DNA from: Pythium myriotylum
Lineage: Eukaryota; Oomycota; Peronosporomycetes; Pythiales; Pythiaceae
Direction: 5' to 3'
Assembly (NCBI GenBank): GCA_023091665.1
Contig: JALJCQ010000017.1
Span: forward strand, 496,001-560,000
Length of the DNA: 64,000 nt
The translations under genes and the position numbers were made by a program. This document shows positions 10,223 through 20,288 of the stretch, piece by piece. How positions within the stretch are numbered: position 1 is the first letter of the stretch; each line of letters begins with the position of its first letter. The notes under the pieces are model-generated. The model did not search any database and was not told where the DNA came from. It saw only the letters and a list, made by a program, of their open reading frames with translations.

Positions 10223-10620
10223 GAGGAGGTGTGGCCACTGGCATGGTGGACTGTTGGGTGGCAGGTCCATGCGCTGCCAGACGCTATGAGGGTCCACACT
10301 TGCAAGGCATTGGGGACCGCAAAACCACTCATTTGAATGTTTGTAGTGGCGTTTCCCATCGTTGGGATCGACTCGTGCGGTGTGATGTATTGTGTGCGTC
10401 TAGGTTTGGGTTGAGGATCATCGATAAATCTTGCGAGTGCGTGTACTATCTGCTACTATTCGTTGGAATTGCGGGCATCGAAACCACTCTTACAAATATC
10501 ACCGCTTAATTAAGCGCAGCCAGTTGAGTGGACGACTGGATACTTTGCGTGATACGGCTTTTTTCTGTTTCTATTGCCTGCTGACATGCCTGGGTGTGGC
10601 ATTTGCGAGGAACGTAACTG

Positions 10621-10713
10621 GCGGCTAAGGCAACGGCGGAACTGCCTAGCCGAAAAATATCACACCCAGTCGAGTAATGTGGATGAATTACTCAACTGGG
10701 TGTGATATTTTTC
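10621..10713. repeat. Two small hairpins at the centre of palindrome 2
   Basis: Hairpin A spans about 10622-10652: CGGCTAAGGCA and TGCCTAGCCG pair around a short loop. Hairpin B spans 10652-10713: GAAAAATATCACACCCAGT pairs with its complement around a roughly 24-nt loop. Hairpin B is centred about 16 bp away from the symmetry axis of the main palindrome, so the centre is asymmetric, a pattern often left by centre-breaking deletion or template switching. Confidence 0.85.
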
Positions 10714-11110
10714 AGTTACGTTCCTCGCAAATGCCACACCCAGGCATGTCAGCAGGCAATAGAAACAGAAAAAAGCCGTATCACGCAAAGTATCCAGTCG
10801 TCCACTCAACTGGCTGCGCTTAATTAAGCGGTGATATTTGTAAGAGTGGTTTCGATGCCCGCAATTCCAACGAATAGTAGCAGATAGTACACGCACTCGC
10901 AAGATTTATCGATGATCCTCAACCCAAACCTAGACGCACACAATACATCACACCGCACGAGTCGATCCCAACGATGGGAAACGCCACTACAAACATTCAA
11001 ATGAGTGGTTTTGCGGTCCCCAATGCCTTGCAAGTGTGGACCCTCATAGCGTCTGGCAGCGCATGGACCTGCCACCCAACAGTCCACCATGCCAGTGGCC
11101 ACACCTCCTC

Positions 11111-11128
11111 CTCATTCGCACATTCGCC
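11111..11128 (+). promoter_or_regulatory. Inr/FPR-like core promoter of PAN copy 2b
   Basis: CTCATTCGCACATTCGCC about 70-85 bp upstream of the ATG at 11198, at the same relative position as in the palindrome 1 genes. Confidence 0.45.
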
Positions 11129-11197
11129 AACAACTACCAACCCTCCAACTCTGGGCCAGGGTCAAAACCAAGACCAAGACCACCCACCAAGAACGCC

Positions 11198-11827
11198 ATG
11201 AACATCCTCGCTCTCATCTTGGCATCGTCGCTCGCCACGGCTGCGGTCTCCGCAGACCAAATTGACACCAACGCCCTCGAACTCTTCGAGCTCCCCGTCG
11301 ACACCGCCAACTCCACTGCGAACGGAGACCGACAGCTGGCGCAGACCTACAAGATGTGTGTCCAACGTTTCACCTACGCCGATTTCATCGGTGGAGATGT
11401 CGGCACCGCCTCGGGTGCTGACCCGCAGGCGTGTCTCCGACGCTGTGCCGAACACCCCGTCTGCAAATCCTTCACGTGGACCAACTACAACGGCGGCACG
11501 TGCTGGCTCAAGTCGGGCGACATGGAGGCCAAGCTCAACTCGTACGCGACCAGCTACTTCGCGATGAAGCGCACCGACTGCCCAAAGATCCGCGTCGTCT
11601 GGCGCAACAGTGGTACGCCCGGAGGCGACATCAAGAACCTTCCCGGACGCGACGTCTACCAGTGCTTCGATCAGTGTCTCCAAGTCCCCAACTGCAAGTA
11701 CTACACGTGGTCCAACTACAACGGTGGTACGTGCTGGCTCAAGGACAACACCGCCAAGGGTATGACGCTCGACGACAAAGGCATCGACTCGGGTGTCGTC
11801 TCGCAGACCGTGCTCATTGAGGTCTAG
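11198..11827 (+). CDS. Secreted protein with two PAN/Apple-like domains (copy 2b)
   Basis: Mirror copy of the gene at 9506-10135: 209 residues, same signal peptide and two PAN/Apple-like modules, with one Asp-to-Gly difference. It ends about 230 bp before the convergent 3' end of the complete lactonase gene. That same convergent arrangement is preserved in the left arm with the truncated lactonase, which shows that the duplicated unit included both 3' ends. Confidence 0.85.
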   Translation: MNILALILASSLATAAVSADQIDTNALELFELPVDTANSTANGDRQLAQTYKMCVQRFTYADFIGGDVGTASGADPQACLRRCAEHPVCKSFTWTNYNGGTCWLKSGDMEAKLNSYATSYFAMKRTDCPKIRVVWRNSGTPGGDIKNLPGRDVYQCFDQCLQVPNCKYYTWSNYNGGTCWLKDNTAKGMTLDDKGIDSGVVSQTVLIEV

Positions 11828-12059
11828 TACGTACGTATACGATTTAGAACCTTCCGTGGGCTAAGGGTTCCGCGCAGGATTCCGGCCAGGGGTGATCAAC
11901 TACTGCTTTCCATCAGCGCCGGACTGCAAATCCACGAATTCCACTTCCTGACCAAGCGATTTTGGGAACTATTACAGCAGAGTAGACAATGACATGTTGT
12001 GTTACGTTTGATGCGTGTTCATCTTTCCAGCGGTCTACTCCTCTCTAGCCCGTGACCTT

Positions 12060-13268
12060 CTAAGGGATGAGAAGGCTCACGGGAGTGCCGCACTGCGCGG
12101 ACTTGCCCGTGTACGTGAGCAGGCCCGTGGTCGGGTTGATGGTGAAGACCTGGATGTTGTTCGAGTTCTGGTTGGCGACAAGTAGGAAGTTCTTGTAGAC
12201 GAGAAAGCTTCGGGGTACCTGGCCACGAGTCGGCTCATGATCAAGCGCCGTGAGCTGGCCATTGCTACCAATCTTGAAGATGGCGATGCTGTCGTGGCCA
12301 CGGTTGGATGAATAGAGGAAGTTCCCGTCCTCGGACGTCTGGATCTCCGCACTCGACGACTGGCCTGTGAAGCCCACTGGTAGCGTCGAGATTGACTGTG
12401 TTGAGTTCCCCAATAGGCTGCCGGTTGAAGCTTCGACATTATACACACCAATGGTATTGCTGATCTCGCCAAGCACGTAAGCATACTTCTTGGTCGGATG
12501 GATCGCAATATGGCGAGGACCTGAGTTGTAGGGGCGTGAGATGAACGGAGTCTTCGCGTTTGGCACGAGCTTGCCGGACTTGGCATCTAGATTGTACTGT
12601 GCGACGCGGTCGCTTCCGAGATCCGCAGCCAGTACGCCTGTCGATCCTTTCCCGATCCAGTTCACGCTATGCATGTGCGGCACGTCGCGTCCAACTTTCA
12701 CATACTGGTGGAAGTCCGACGCGGCACCGAGGGAGCCGTTGGGTTTGACTGGGAAGATGCTGACACTGCCGCCGTTGTAGTTGGAGACGGTGGCAAAGTT
12801 TTCGTCCGGACTAACTGAAACATGAGCCGTGCCGTCACCGCCTGCCTCAACGTGGTTGATCTCGGTGAGAGTGCCCGATGCGTCATAGCTGATTGCGTAG
12901 ACCCACCCGGTGGCCGTTCCTGGCTTGAGCACCGACGGATCCGACACTTCGTTGACGGCGTAGATGACGCGCTTGCTCTTCAATCCCGCCAAAAACGTGG
13001 GGTTGAAGCCAAACGCCTTGGCGCCTACAGCAGTGAGCGAACCGTCGTTGGGGTTAAACTGGAACACATGGATGCCCTTGCCCGTGCCATTGACCCAGCC
13101 TTCGTCGCGCGAGTACGTGCCGGCGAAGAGAAGAACATTGCTTTGAACGGCGGTTGGTGCTAGCATCTTCCCAGAATTGGCGAGGACATCTTCGGTAGCA
13201 GCATCTTGTGACACAGCGGAGCGCACTGCAGCACCAGCGATCGCGAGAGCGAGGGTGATTAGCCTCAT
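12060..13268 (-). CDS. Secreted seven-bladed beta-propeller lactonase (6-phosphogluconolactonase-like fold)
   Basis: A 402-residue protein. The ATG at 13268 is chosen because it opens a signal peptide (MRLITLALAIAGAAVRSAVS) and lies just downstream of an Inr/FPR-like site. The body has the repeated blades of the PF10282 lactonase family: FAGTYSRDEG near the start, the HVSVSPDENFATVSNYNGGS blade, the PHMHSVNW and GPRHIAIHPTKKYAYVLGE segments, and SSAEIQTSEDGNFLYSSNRG near the end. Family members include bacterial 6-phosphogluconolactonase (Pgl) and fungal carboxy-cis,cis-muconate cyclase. A signal peptide argues against a cytosolic pentose phosphate role here, so the substrate is open. Its last third is duplicated at 8920-9273 in the left palindrome arm. 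Confidence 0.85.
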   Translation of the reverse strand: MRLITLALAIAGAAVRSAVSQDAATEDVLANSGKMLAPTAVQSNVLLFAGTYSRDEGWVNGTGKGIHVFQFNPNDGSLTAVGAKAFGFNPTFLAGLKSKRVIYAVNEVSDPSVLKPGTATGWVYAISYDASGTLTEINHVEAGGDGTAHVSVSPDENFATVSNYNGGSVSIFPVKPNGSLGAASDFHQYVKVGRDVPHMHSVNWIGKGSTGVLAADLGSDRVAQYNLDAKSGKLVPNAKTPFISRPYNSGPRHIAIHPTKKYAYVLGEISNTIGVYNVEASTGSLLGNSTQSISTLPVGFTGQSSSAEIQTSEDGNFLYSSNRGHDSIAIFKIGSNGQLTALDHEPTRGQVPRSFLVYKNFLLVANQNSNNIQVFTINPTTGLLTYTGKSAQCGTPVSLLIP

Positions 13269-13301
13269 TGGCAAAGGAGCGCGGAGATGGTGAGTGGAGC
13301 A

Positions 13302-13321
13302 GGTCGAAAATTGCAAAGTGA
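13302..13321 (-). promoter_or_regulatory. Inr/FPR-like core promoter of the lactonase gene
   Basis: TCACTTTGCAATTTTCGACC on the minus strand, about 35-50 bp upstream of the ATG at 13268; it resembles the oomycete Inr plus CAWTTT-type FPR. Confidence 0.4.
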
Positions 13322-14756
13322 CTCGCTCTCCGCGTTGTCAAACGATCGTGTGAGAGGCGGCGCAGAAGTCAACCACTCATCCGTTTACGAGGCGTCCAGA
13401 ATTACGACAGGCGGTTGATCTGAAAGAAATTTGAAGATTGCTGAGAAACGAGAAATATCGGATCGGCACTCGATCCATCTCGAAAACATTTAGTGATGGG
13501 GATTTGTAGGCCGGAGTGCAAGCATTTGCAGACCTACTTGGTGCCAGTATTCGATGGTACAAATCACTGATTGCACACACTCTCTGTCGAGGATTTGAAC
13601 CTGCATCGATGGGGAGATCTCCTAAAAGGACAAAGCACTCAAATGATGTTGTCTCCTAGCTTTGCGACAGTGGCGACATCATGGTGAAACAAATAAACAC
13701 ATTGTAATAAGCTGCGACGACAAAGTTCCGAAGACAACGGTATTCGGGGAAATGACTGGTATACTCGCCAAGGATTCCTTGACCGCCATAGGAACCAAAA
13801 AGATTTGACGACCATAGGAATCGAGAGAGGAATGCAGAACCAGCTGCCAACAACTGAGCGGGTCCCCCACATCCATTACAATTCTTCGAGAAGACTTCAA
13901 GGTTGTCATCATCATTACTCTTCGCGATCAAACTGTCGTACACCACCGAAGCCACACGCAATGCGGAACTTGATCTGCCGATCATAAGTCTAGGGTGGTA
14001 TCGATTGCATGACTTCCCATCACAACCTGGCTTCCAAGACCGCCACAAATCGTCACGAACAATACTTTCTCGTATCGTGGATAGCCGTGGTGTCAAATCT
14101 TCCCACTGACTCTCCGATAGTCATGCAAGTTGCTACGGATGACGTTACGAGTCGAACCAACGCGTTTACGCAGATTCAATGCAGGCATTTCCATCCAAGC
14201 TGTGATCGCCAAATTCTCTGCATGCTCCCGCGGGAGGATCGGTCGAGCGGCTACCGTTCAATGAGTATTTATCCATGGGAGGTACATGAAAAGTTCGCTT
14301 CTGCTGAATGTATCGTGTTGCAGTCATCCTTGCTCTCACACGCAGGCTCGGAAGACACGCAGCGCAAGTTCCATGGCCTCACGAAAGTCTAGTCAGCACA
14401 AGTATTGTACTATGTTTCTCCATATGGATGAGTCGAAAGTTCTGGGGATTGGTAGATACGACTTGAGTTCTCGTTTCATGGCTGCGACCGACTCCTCGTT
14501 CGATGCACAATACGTTTTGAAAGTTGGAGTCTTGCGTTACGTCGATACTAACAGCTAAAGCTAAAAATGCATGTGGGCACTAACTGTGCCTTGACGAACG
14601 AGGAGTGACTACACCAATGATCCGATGGGCAGACGAACTATAATAGCGATGGATTCGTCCATGTGCAATAGTGAGTGTGCTGTCCGACGAACACAGTCAC
14701 ACATACGGTTCGGACGCAAGGAGGAGGGTGCCGCTGTTACTGGTACGGTGAAGCCG
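13322..14756. other. Intergenic, no supported gene
   Basis: About 1.4 kb without a convincing coding frame. It contains a B-box-like GGTTCAAATCC on the minus strand near 13600 that does not fold as a tRNA, and a diverged copy (14518-14565) of a repeat also seen near 8441. Confidence 0.4.
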
Positions 14757-15396
14757 TCAGTAGTTAGATTGGGCGCGTTGATGAGATATAATCTCGTGAG
14801 CTAGATCAATATTGTCTGCAAAAAGGAATCGATCGAGCATCAGTGCGACTGTGTACACCGCCAGACAACTTCCATGCCGTCTGCTTCCTGGCTGACGACT
14901 CTGGAATTCTTCGATAGCTGCTCGTACGAGCCCTTCAGCCGTTTCACTAGCGTTGTCAACCGACCGAAAAACGTTGATAGACATCGCCATGCGAATACTG
15001 CCGAAGAGCAGAAGTGATTGATACTCGTTGCAGAATCGGCAATACTGTGTGTGAGATTGTTCGACAGTCACGTCAACGATAGCTCTCTGTACATTTACAA
15101 ACTCCGACAAGGTGCGGCGAACAACGCAGTCGGGTTCAGTGCGAGTGGGTTTGACCAACTTGATCCGCTCTCGTTTCAATTTTGTCTCATTGTGAACTCC
15201 TGAGACGTGGAAACGGCGTTGCTTGTCATTGGTGAAAACGATCAGATTGTAGCGAATCTCGCCATCAGCGTTGCTTTTGAGAGCGTCGGTAATCTCGATC
15301 CACTCAATCTGATCGATTCGTTGCGCGGACTTGACACCTTTTCGGAGATGAACTGGTACCATTGGTGTTGGTTTCAGTGTCGCAGAGAGATGTGAC
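14757..15396 (-). pseudogene. 3' part of a small gene split by the Copia element (possible PX-like domain)
   Basis: The minus-strand frame is open from the retrotransposon edge to a stop at 14757, about 213 codons. The protein has basic, charged beta-strand-like segments and a short R-x-LSEF block, with a C-x2-C pair followed by LLLFGSI. This recalls PX-domain-like oomycete proteins, but I cannot assign a family firmly. The 5' part lies beyond the element at 20905-20972. Removing the element and one 5-bp target copy joins the two in a single frame of 236 codons from an ATG at 20972 to the stop. An ATG at 15362 could still start a 201-residue product downstream of the insertion. Confidence 0.6.
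15392..15396. repeat. Target-site duplication, left (GTGAC)
   Basis: GTGAC directly before the left LTR. The same five bases directly follow the right LTR at 20900-20904. Confidence 0.95.
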
Positions 15397-16007
15397 TGAT
15401 GAGCTGAAGTTGTGCGGCCGAGGCTAATTGGAAAGTGAGTGAATTCGAGACGGTTATTCTAAGCCCTAGAATCCTCTTTCTACGAGTCCTTAGTTCGCCG
15501 TCCTTCCGTGTTGTCGTGGAGAGCCGCTGGAGACGCTGTGCTGGCTCTCCTTCTTGTTCTTGGTCTCTTTGTAGCAGCGCGCCGCTCATCGGCCCCGCTG
15601 TTGTTTCTTGTTGATGATGCATGCAGTGCTGATGATGCTCCTTGCCACTAGCGTAATGTAGATGACGCCACATGGCGTCTGTGTAATGCAGATGATGGCA
15701 GACAGCGTCAGCGTAATATAGATCTTGATATCAATGCACTTGGTCAAGTCGAGAAGACGCTCCTACTCGAGGGCGTCATCGTGACCGCTCAAGATGATGC
15801 TGTTGTTCCTTGAGCGTCAGCCTGATGATGCCCTTGTTCCTTGAGCGTCAACCTGATGATGCCCTTGGTCATGGGCGTCATCGGACACCGTGGATGAATA
15901 TGCAAACGTAGATGCGTACACAGATGGGATGATGGTGATCGATCATGTCAGTTCAATCACCAAGATGTGGGTCACACTGTCGCAGATCTTAGCGTGCCCT
16001 TTCAACA
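15397..16007 (-). repeat. 3' LTR of the Copia element
   Basis: 611 bp. On the element's strand it runs from TGTTGAAAGG to GAGCTCATCA. Internally it contains a short tandem repeat of the TGAGCGTCA-x-CCTGATGATGCCCTT type (near 15813-15875). It differs from the other LTR at two positions near its element-5' end (T for C and C for A on the plus strand, about 15990-15998). Confidence 0.97.
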
Positions 16008-16018
16008 CTCCCACTCAC
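16008..16018 (-). promoter_or_regulatory. Polypurine tract of the Copia element
   Basis: GTGAGTGGGAG on the element strand, directly upstream of the 3' LTR, where plus-strand DNA synthesis is primed in LTR retrotransposons. Confidence 0.75.
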
Positions 16019-16020
16019 GC

Positions 16021-19000
16021 TTAATTCGTGCGAGCGGATCGTTCGAGACCCACGGAGTCGCGTAGTGTGGTGAAACGTGTCGTGCTGAGCGCCTTGGTGA
16101 GGATGTCAGCGAGTTGCTCGGCGGTGGGGATGTACTGAAGCTCAATGTCACCAGAGTCAATGCGTTCGCACACAAAGTGATGTCGAATATCTATGTGCTT
16201 AGATCGGGCGTGATAACCAACGTTGCGGGCTAGCGCGATCGCGCCTTGATTATCCTCATAGATCACGGTTGGTTCCAGTTCACGTGCGCCTAGGTCACGA
16301 ATAAGTTGTCGAGCCCATACGACTTCTTGGGTGCACAGGCTTAGTGCCATATACTCGGCTTCAGCTGAGCGGAGTGCAACAGTTTTCCGGTACTTGGATC
16401 TGAAGATCACCGGAGAACCAGCGAGGAACACCATCACTCCTGAAACCGACCTGCGGTCATCGACGTTGCTGCCCAGTCGGCATCGCTATAGGCACAAAGA
16501 CCTATTGACCTTCCCGACCTCCCACTGAAGGTCAAAGCCATGTCCTTTGTCGAGTGTAGATACCGTAGAACACGTATCCCAGCCTTCCAGTGTCCTTGTC
16601 CAGGCACATCAAGGAACCTGCTCAGATGGCATACCGCATAGCACACGTCTGGTCCCGTTGTCATGGCAATGTAGAGAAGACATCCAACCAATGAGCGATA
16701 CGGTCGCTTTTCCATAGTAGCAGTGTCGTCAGGGGTTGAAGGTGAATCTTTGCGACTCAGCTTCATGCCACTTTCGCATGGGTTATCGACACGCTTTGCG
16801 TCAGCTTGGTTGAAACGACTGGTCATGTCACTAATGCACTGCGCCTGTGATAGGGTGAGCACTCGAGCCTTGTCGTCATGTTGCAGCTCCATGCCCAGAA
16901 TGAATCGTACTCGACCGAGGTCCTTCAGTCGGAACCGCTCGGCAATGCAGGCTTTGATCTCGTTCACTTCATCGACAGTCTGTGCTGCCACTAGCATGTC
17001 GTCGACGTAAAGGCAGATGTAGACCGTCGAGCCATCACGAGTTCGAATGTAGACACACGGGTCAGCCGCAGATGGTTGGAACCCGACTTCTATCAGTACG
17101 GCATTGATGGTTTTGTTCCACACGTGCGCTGCCTGCTTTAGGCCGTATAGTGACTTGTTCAGTCGTAGCACCATGTTGTTGTCACACTCGATCCCATCCG
17201 GAATTTCCATGAACACTACTTCATCCAGAACGCCATAGAGAAATGCTGTGTCAACGTCGAACTGGTAGATCACGAATCCACGAGCACAGCAAGTGTGATC
17301 CGAATCGAGTTCATGTTTACGACGGGGGCATACGTCTCAAAGAAGTTCACGCCAAAACGCTGTCGAAACCCTTGTGCCACGAGGGGAGCTTTGTACCTGG
17401 CCACGTTGCCCTGCTCATTCTTCTTTATATTGAAGACCCATTTGGCACAGACCGTCTTCGTATCGGCTCCGCGAGCCACGATATCCCATGTCTGGTTGCG
17501 CACGAGAGAGTCAATCTCTTCTTGAATAGCTCGGCTCCACTCGTGATTGTTTGCTCCAGTTGTTGCTTCGTGATACGTGCTCGGAATACTAACATCGACG
17601 GCGTGCACGGCGGCCGCAAATGACCACTCTTCCCCCTCCTCGCCGCCCACGCGTTGATACTTCGTAGGCGGTTCTTCGTCTGAGTCGGTCTTACTTTCGT
17701 CATCGCCAGCGTTGTGGCCGTGAACAACAACTTGTCGATTGTTTGGATCATTTTCTGTGTCGTTGTGCAGCAACCGCCTAGCGTCCGTCGGCAAACTGTT
17801 CGGTAGGATACGTGTTCGTGACGATGTCGGTATCCGACGTTGAGGTGCCGGATGAAACACAATAACATCGTTCCTGTTCGTCGATGATGTTTCTGGGACC
17901 GGCCGGCCAATCGGACTGATGAGTTGTCCATTATCGTTGTGTGCATCAACGTCAGGTTCCGGAGCCACCAGGGGCATAGCCGCATCATCTTCATGGCTTA
18001 TCTCACCCTCATCCATTACAACATCGTCAACATGCTGCTGCGTGGGCATCGTCGACGATCTGGTAACGTTGTCCTGGACCAGCATTTGTTGGTGGAAGAA
18101 GGCATCTGACACGTCGGGTACATTTGACAACACGTTGATACCGCCGAGCTCCCGCTCGTATAAAACGACAGTCCTGGTCACCTTGACTTTGTTCTGCTCA
18201 AGATCGAGTACCAGGTAGCCTTTCCCATCTTCCGCGTACCCGAGGAGCAAACACTTGTATGCCTTGGGGTCAAGCTTAGTACGAAGCGCGGCGTCGATGT
18301 AAGCGAAACCTTCGCTACCAAAAACGCGGGTGTGCTCGAATGTGGGGACAATTCCGTAGGAGATCTCGATGGGTGTAGTGTCTGGATTAGCTGTGCTTGT
18401 CATTCGGTTGAGCAGGTATTCAGCACACTTCACCGCATATCCCCACCAGACTGTGTCAACTTCACGGTACATCATCATGCTTCGCGCCATTTCCATGATG
18501 GTTCTGTTGGTGCGTTCAGCGAGGCCGTTTTGCTGTGGAGTATATGGTACAGTACGTTGATGTACGATCCCGCCGTCGTAGCAGATCTTGGCAAACTTTT
18601 TGTTGACGAACTCCCCTCCATTGTCGGATCGAATGAAACGGATCCTAGCACCAAGCCGTCGCTCCATCATCTCTTTGTACTCTCTGAACTTTGTTGGTAC
18701 CGCACTCTTTGCCTTCAGCAGGTACAAGGTGATCAAGCGCGAGAAATCGTCGATGAAGCGTAGGATATACTTCGCACCGCCTTTAGACTTAGTCTTCATG
18801 GGCCCCATGAGGTCCGTGTGAACAAGCTCGAGTACACGTGTAGACTTAACGATTCCTCGAAATGGAGCCTTTCGGAATGGCGAGGCCGATTGCTTACCCC
18901 TCGCACATCCACCACAGACATCTTCACCCCGTTGAAGATCTTGAGGTAGGCCGTCACTTGCACATAGGAGTCGTCTGTAGTTGTCGTGGCTGACGTGTCC

Positions 19001-20284
19001 AAGTCGTGCGTGCCACAGGTTCCAAACACTCTCATGATGATGTTGTGCAACTTGTGCTTCCTGCACGACGACGTCGAAGTTGTACGTATTGTCCGTCTGC
19101 TTGATTTTGAGAACCACTTCACCATCCCTAATAATTCTGCAATGAGTCTGGCCAAAGAACACTTCGAACCCGCGCTGTACGAGCTTCGCCACTGACATCA
19201 GGCGTCTATCCAACCCTGGGATGTGGAGTACGTCTGATACGAGCGCTGTTGTATCGTTGGGGAGAACAAGTCGGACGTTCCCCATTCCGACTGCTGTGAG
19301 CGACTCCCCGTCTGCAATCTTTACTTCAACACTCTGGCGCAACGGCGTGTAGGTCTCAAAGTCCAACCGTGACGGACTCATGTGTGAGGAGGCACCACTG
19401 TCCAGGAGCCAGCCACTTCCATGAGTTCGCGTACTCGCCATGAACAGAACTTCACCACCACCGGTCTTGCCATTCTTCAGTCGCGGGCAATCTACCTTCT
19501 TGTGACCAACTTGATTGCAGTTGTAGCACCGTCCACTAAATGACTTACTTTCTGTCGGGTGGTGCCGACGACCACCACCATTTCCCTTGCGGAGATTCCT
19601 TCCACCCTTCTTGCGCGGCTGCATCTTGAATCGGGCTTTGAATGCCGCCTCTTCAGTCTTTTCAGCGTTCTCCAACTTTTTGTGCTCTTTCAGTAGTTTC
19701 TCCTTGACCTCAATGCGGGTCACCGTCTCCATGTTCTCAATGATCGAGACTAGCATGTCGTAGGTGCTCGGAAGACTACCGAGTAGGATGACGAGTTGCC
19801 GACGCTATTGCATCACCGACGCCATTGCATCACCGACAGCTTCCATCGCGACCACGAGTTCATCAAACCGGTCGAGGTGCGCGGCCATGTCCGATCCGTC
19901 ATCCATCTTGAAATCGTGGAGCTTACGCGTGAGCGCCACTGGGTTGTGTACGTTCGCACGGTTATAGTAGTCGCTGAGTGTCACCCACGCTTGTATTGCC
20001 GTTGTTGCACTGCGGATCTTGCCCTGGTGTTCCACCGCGATTCCCATCGCGATGATCGCGAGTGCCTTCATGTCGTTCTCCTGCCACTCCGCCGTCATCT
20101 CTTGCTCGGCCTTGACTACCACGATGTGGCTCAGTAGACCTTTTCTGGCCAACAGCATCCTCATATTGAACGACCAGTGGAAGTAATTGTCGCTTCCCAG
20201 AAGATCCTTCGATGACTTCATCGTTCTTGACTTGCTTTGACTTTCCGACCGTGTGTAGACTTGCAGGTGTAAGCTTGGGCTCAT
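16021..20284 (-). pseudogene. Copia gag-pol polyprotein, interrupted
   Basis: Read on the minus strand. Gag begins near 20284 (or at a later ATG, MKSSKDLLGS, near 20224). A TAG at 19807-19805 interrupts Gag before the ILLGSLPSTYD segment, but the same frame continues through the zinc knuckle (C-x2-C-x4-H-x4-C), protease, integrase and the start of reverse transcriptase to a stop near 17270. A frame change there leads to the main RT frame (17273-16434), and a second one near 16436 leads to the RNase H frame (16437-16021). The amber sits in a 16-bp tandem duplication (GCGTCGGTGATGCAAT twice). Catalytic motifs for all four enzymes are still readable. The closest family is Ty1/copia; no envelope-like gene is present. 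Confidence 0.93.
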
Positions 20285-20288
20285 AACC
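20277..20288 (-). promoter_or_regulatory. Primer-binding site, half-tRNA-iMet type
   Basis: GGTTATGAGCCC directly follows the 5' LTR on the element strand. It is complementary to GGGCTCATAACC, the anticodon stem-loop sequence of an initiator tRNA (CAT anticodon) rather than a tRNA 3' end. This matches the known Drosophila copia mechanism, in which a cleaved 5' half of initiator tRNA-Met is the primer. The ATG at 20284 lies inside this site and so may not be the true gag start. Confidence 0.7.

Larger units (their letters stand above)
8893..12440. repeat. Long palindrome 2: inverted duplication of a PAN-domain gene plus part of a lactonase gene
   Basis: The arms run from about 8893 to 10617 and from about 10716 to 12440, symmetric about 10666.5 (paired coordinates sum to 21333). 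Only a few differences appear: two missense changes, one in the PAN copies (Asp/Gly) and one in the lactonase copies (Gly/Asp). The outer end of the left arm falls inside the lactonase reading frame, whose complete copy lies on the right, so the right arm is the likely source. The centre (10618-10715) carries two smaller hairpins of its own. Confidence 0.95.

Noticed and set aside
13580..13660. tRNA-like B box (GGTTCAAATCC on the minus strand)
   Set aside because: The T-stem pairs at only three of five positions, and no acceptor or anticodon stem fits.
15374..15673. Open frame of about 95 codons present in both LTRs
   Set aside because: His/Gln/Arg-rich frame in LTR sequence, duplicated only because the LTRs are identical. 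No known LTR protein.
19805..19807. Programmed stop readthrough between Copia gag and pol
   Set aside because: The TAG lies within Gag, before the zinc knuckle, in a slippage-type duplication, and later frame breaks also exist. Decay is the simpler reading.
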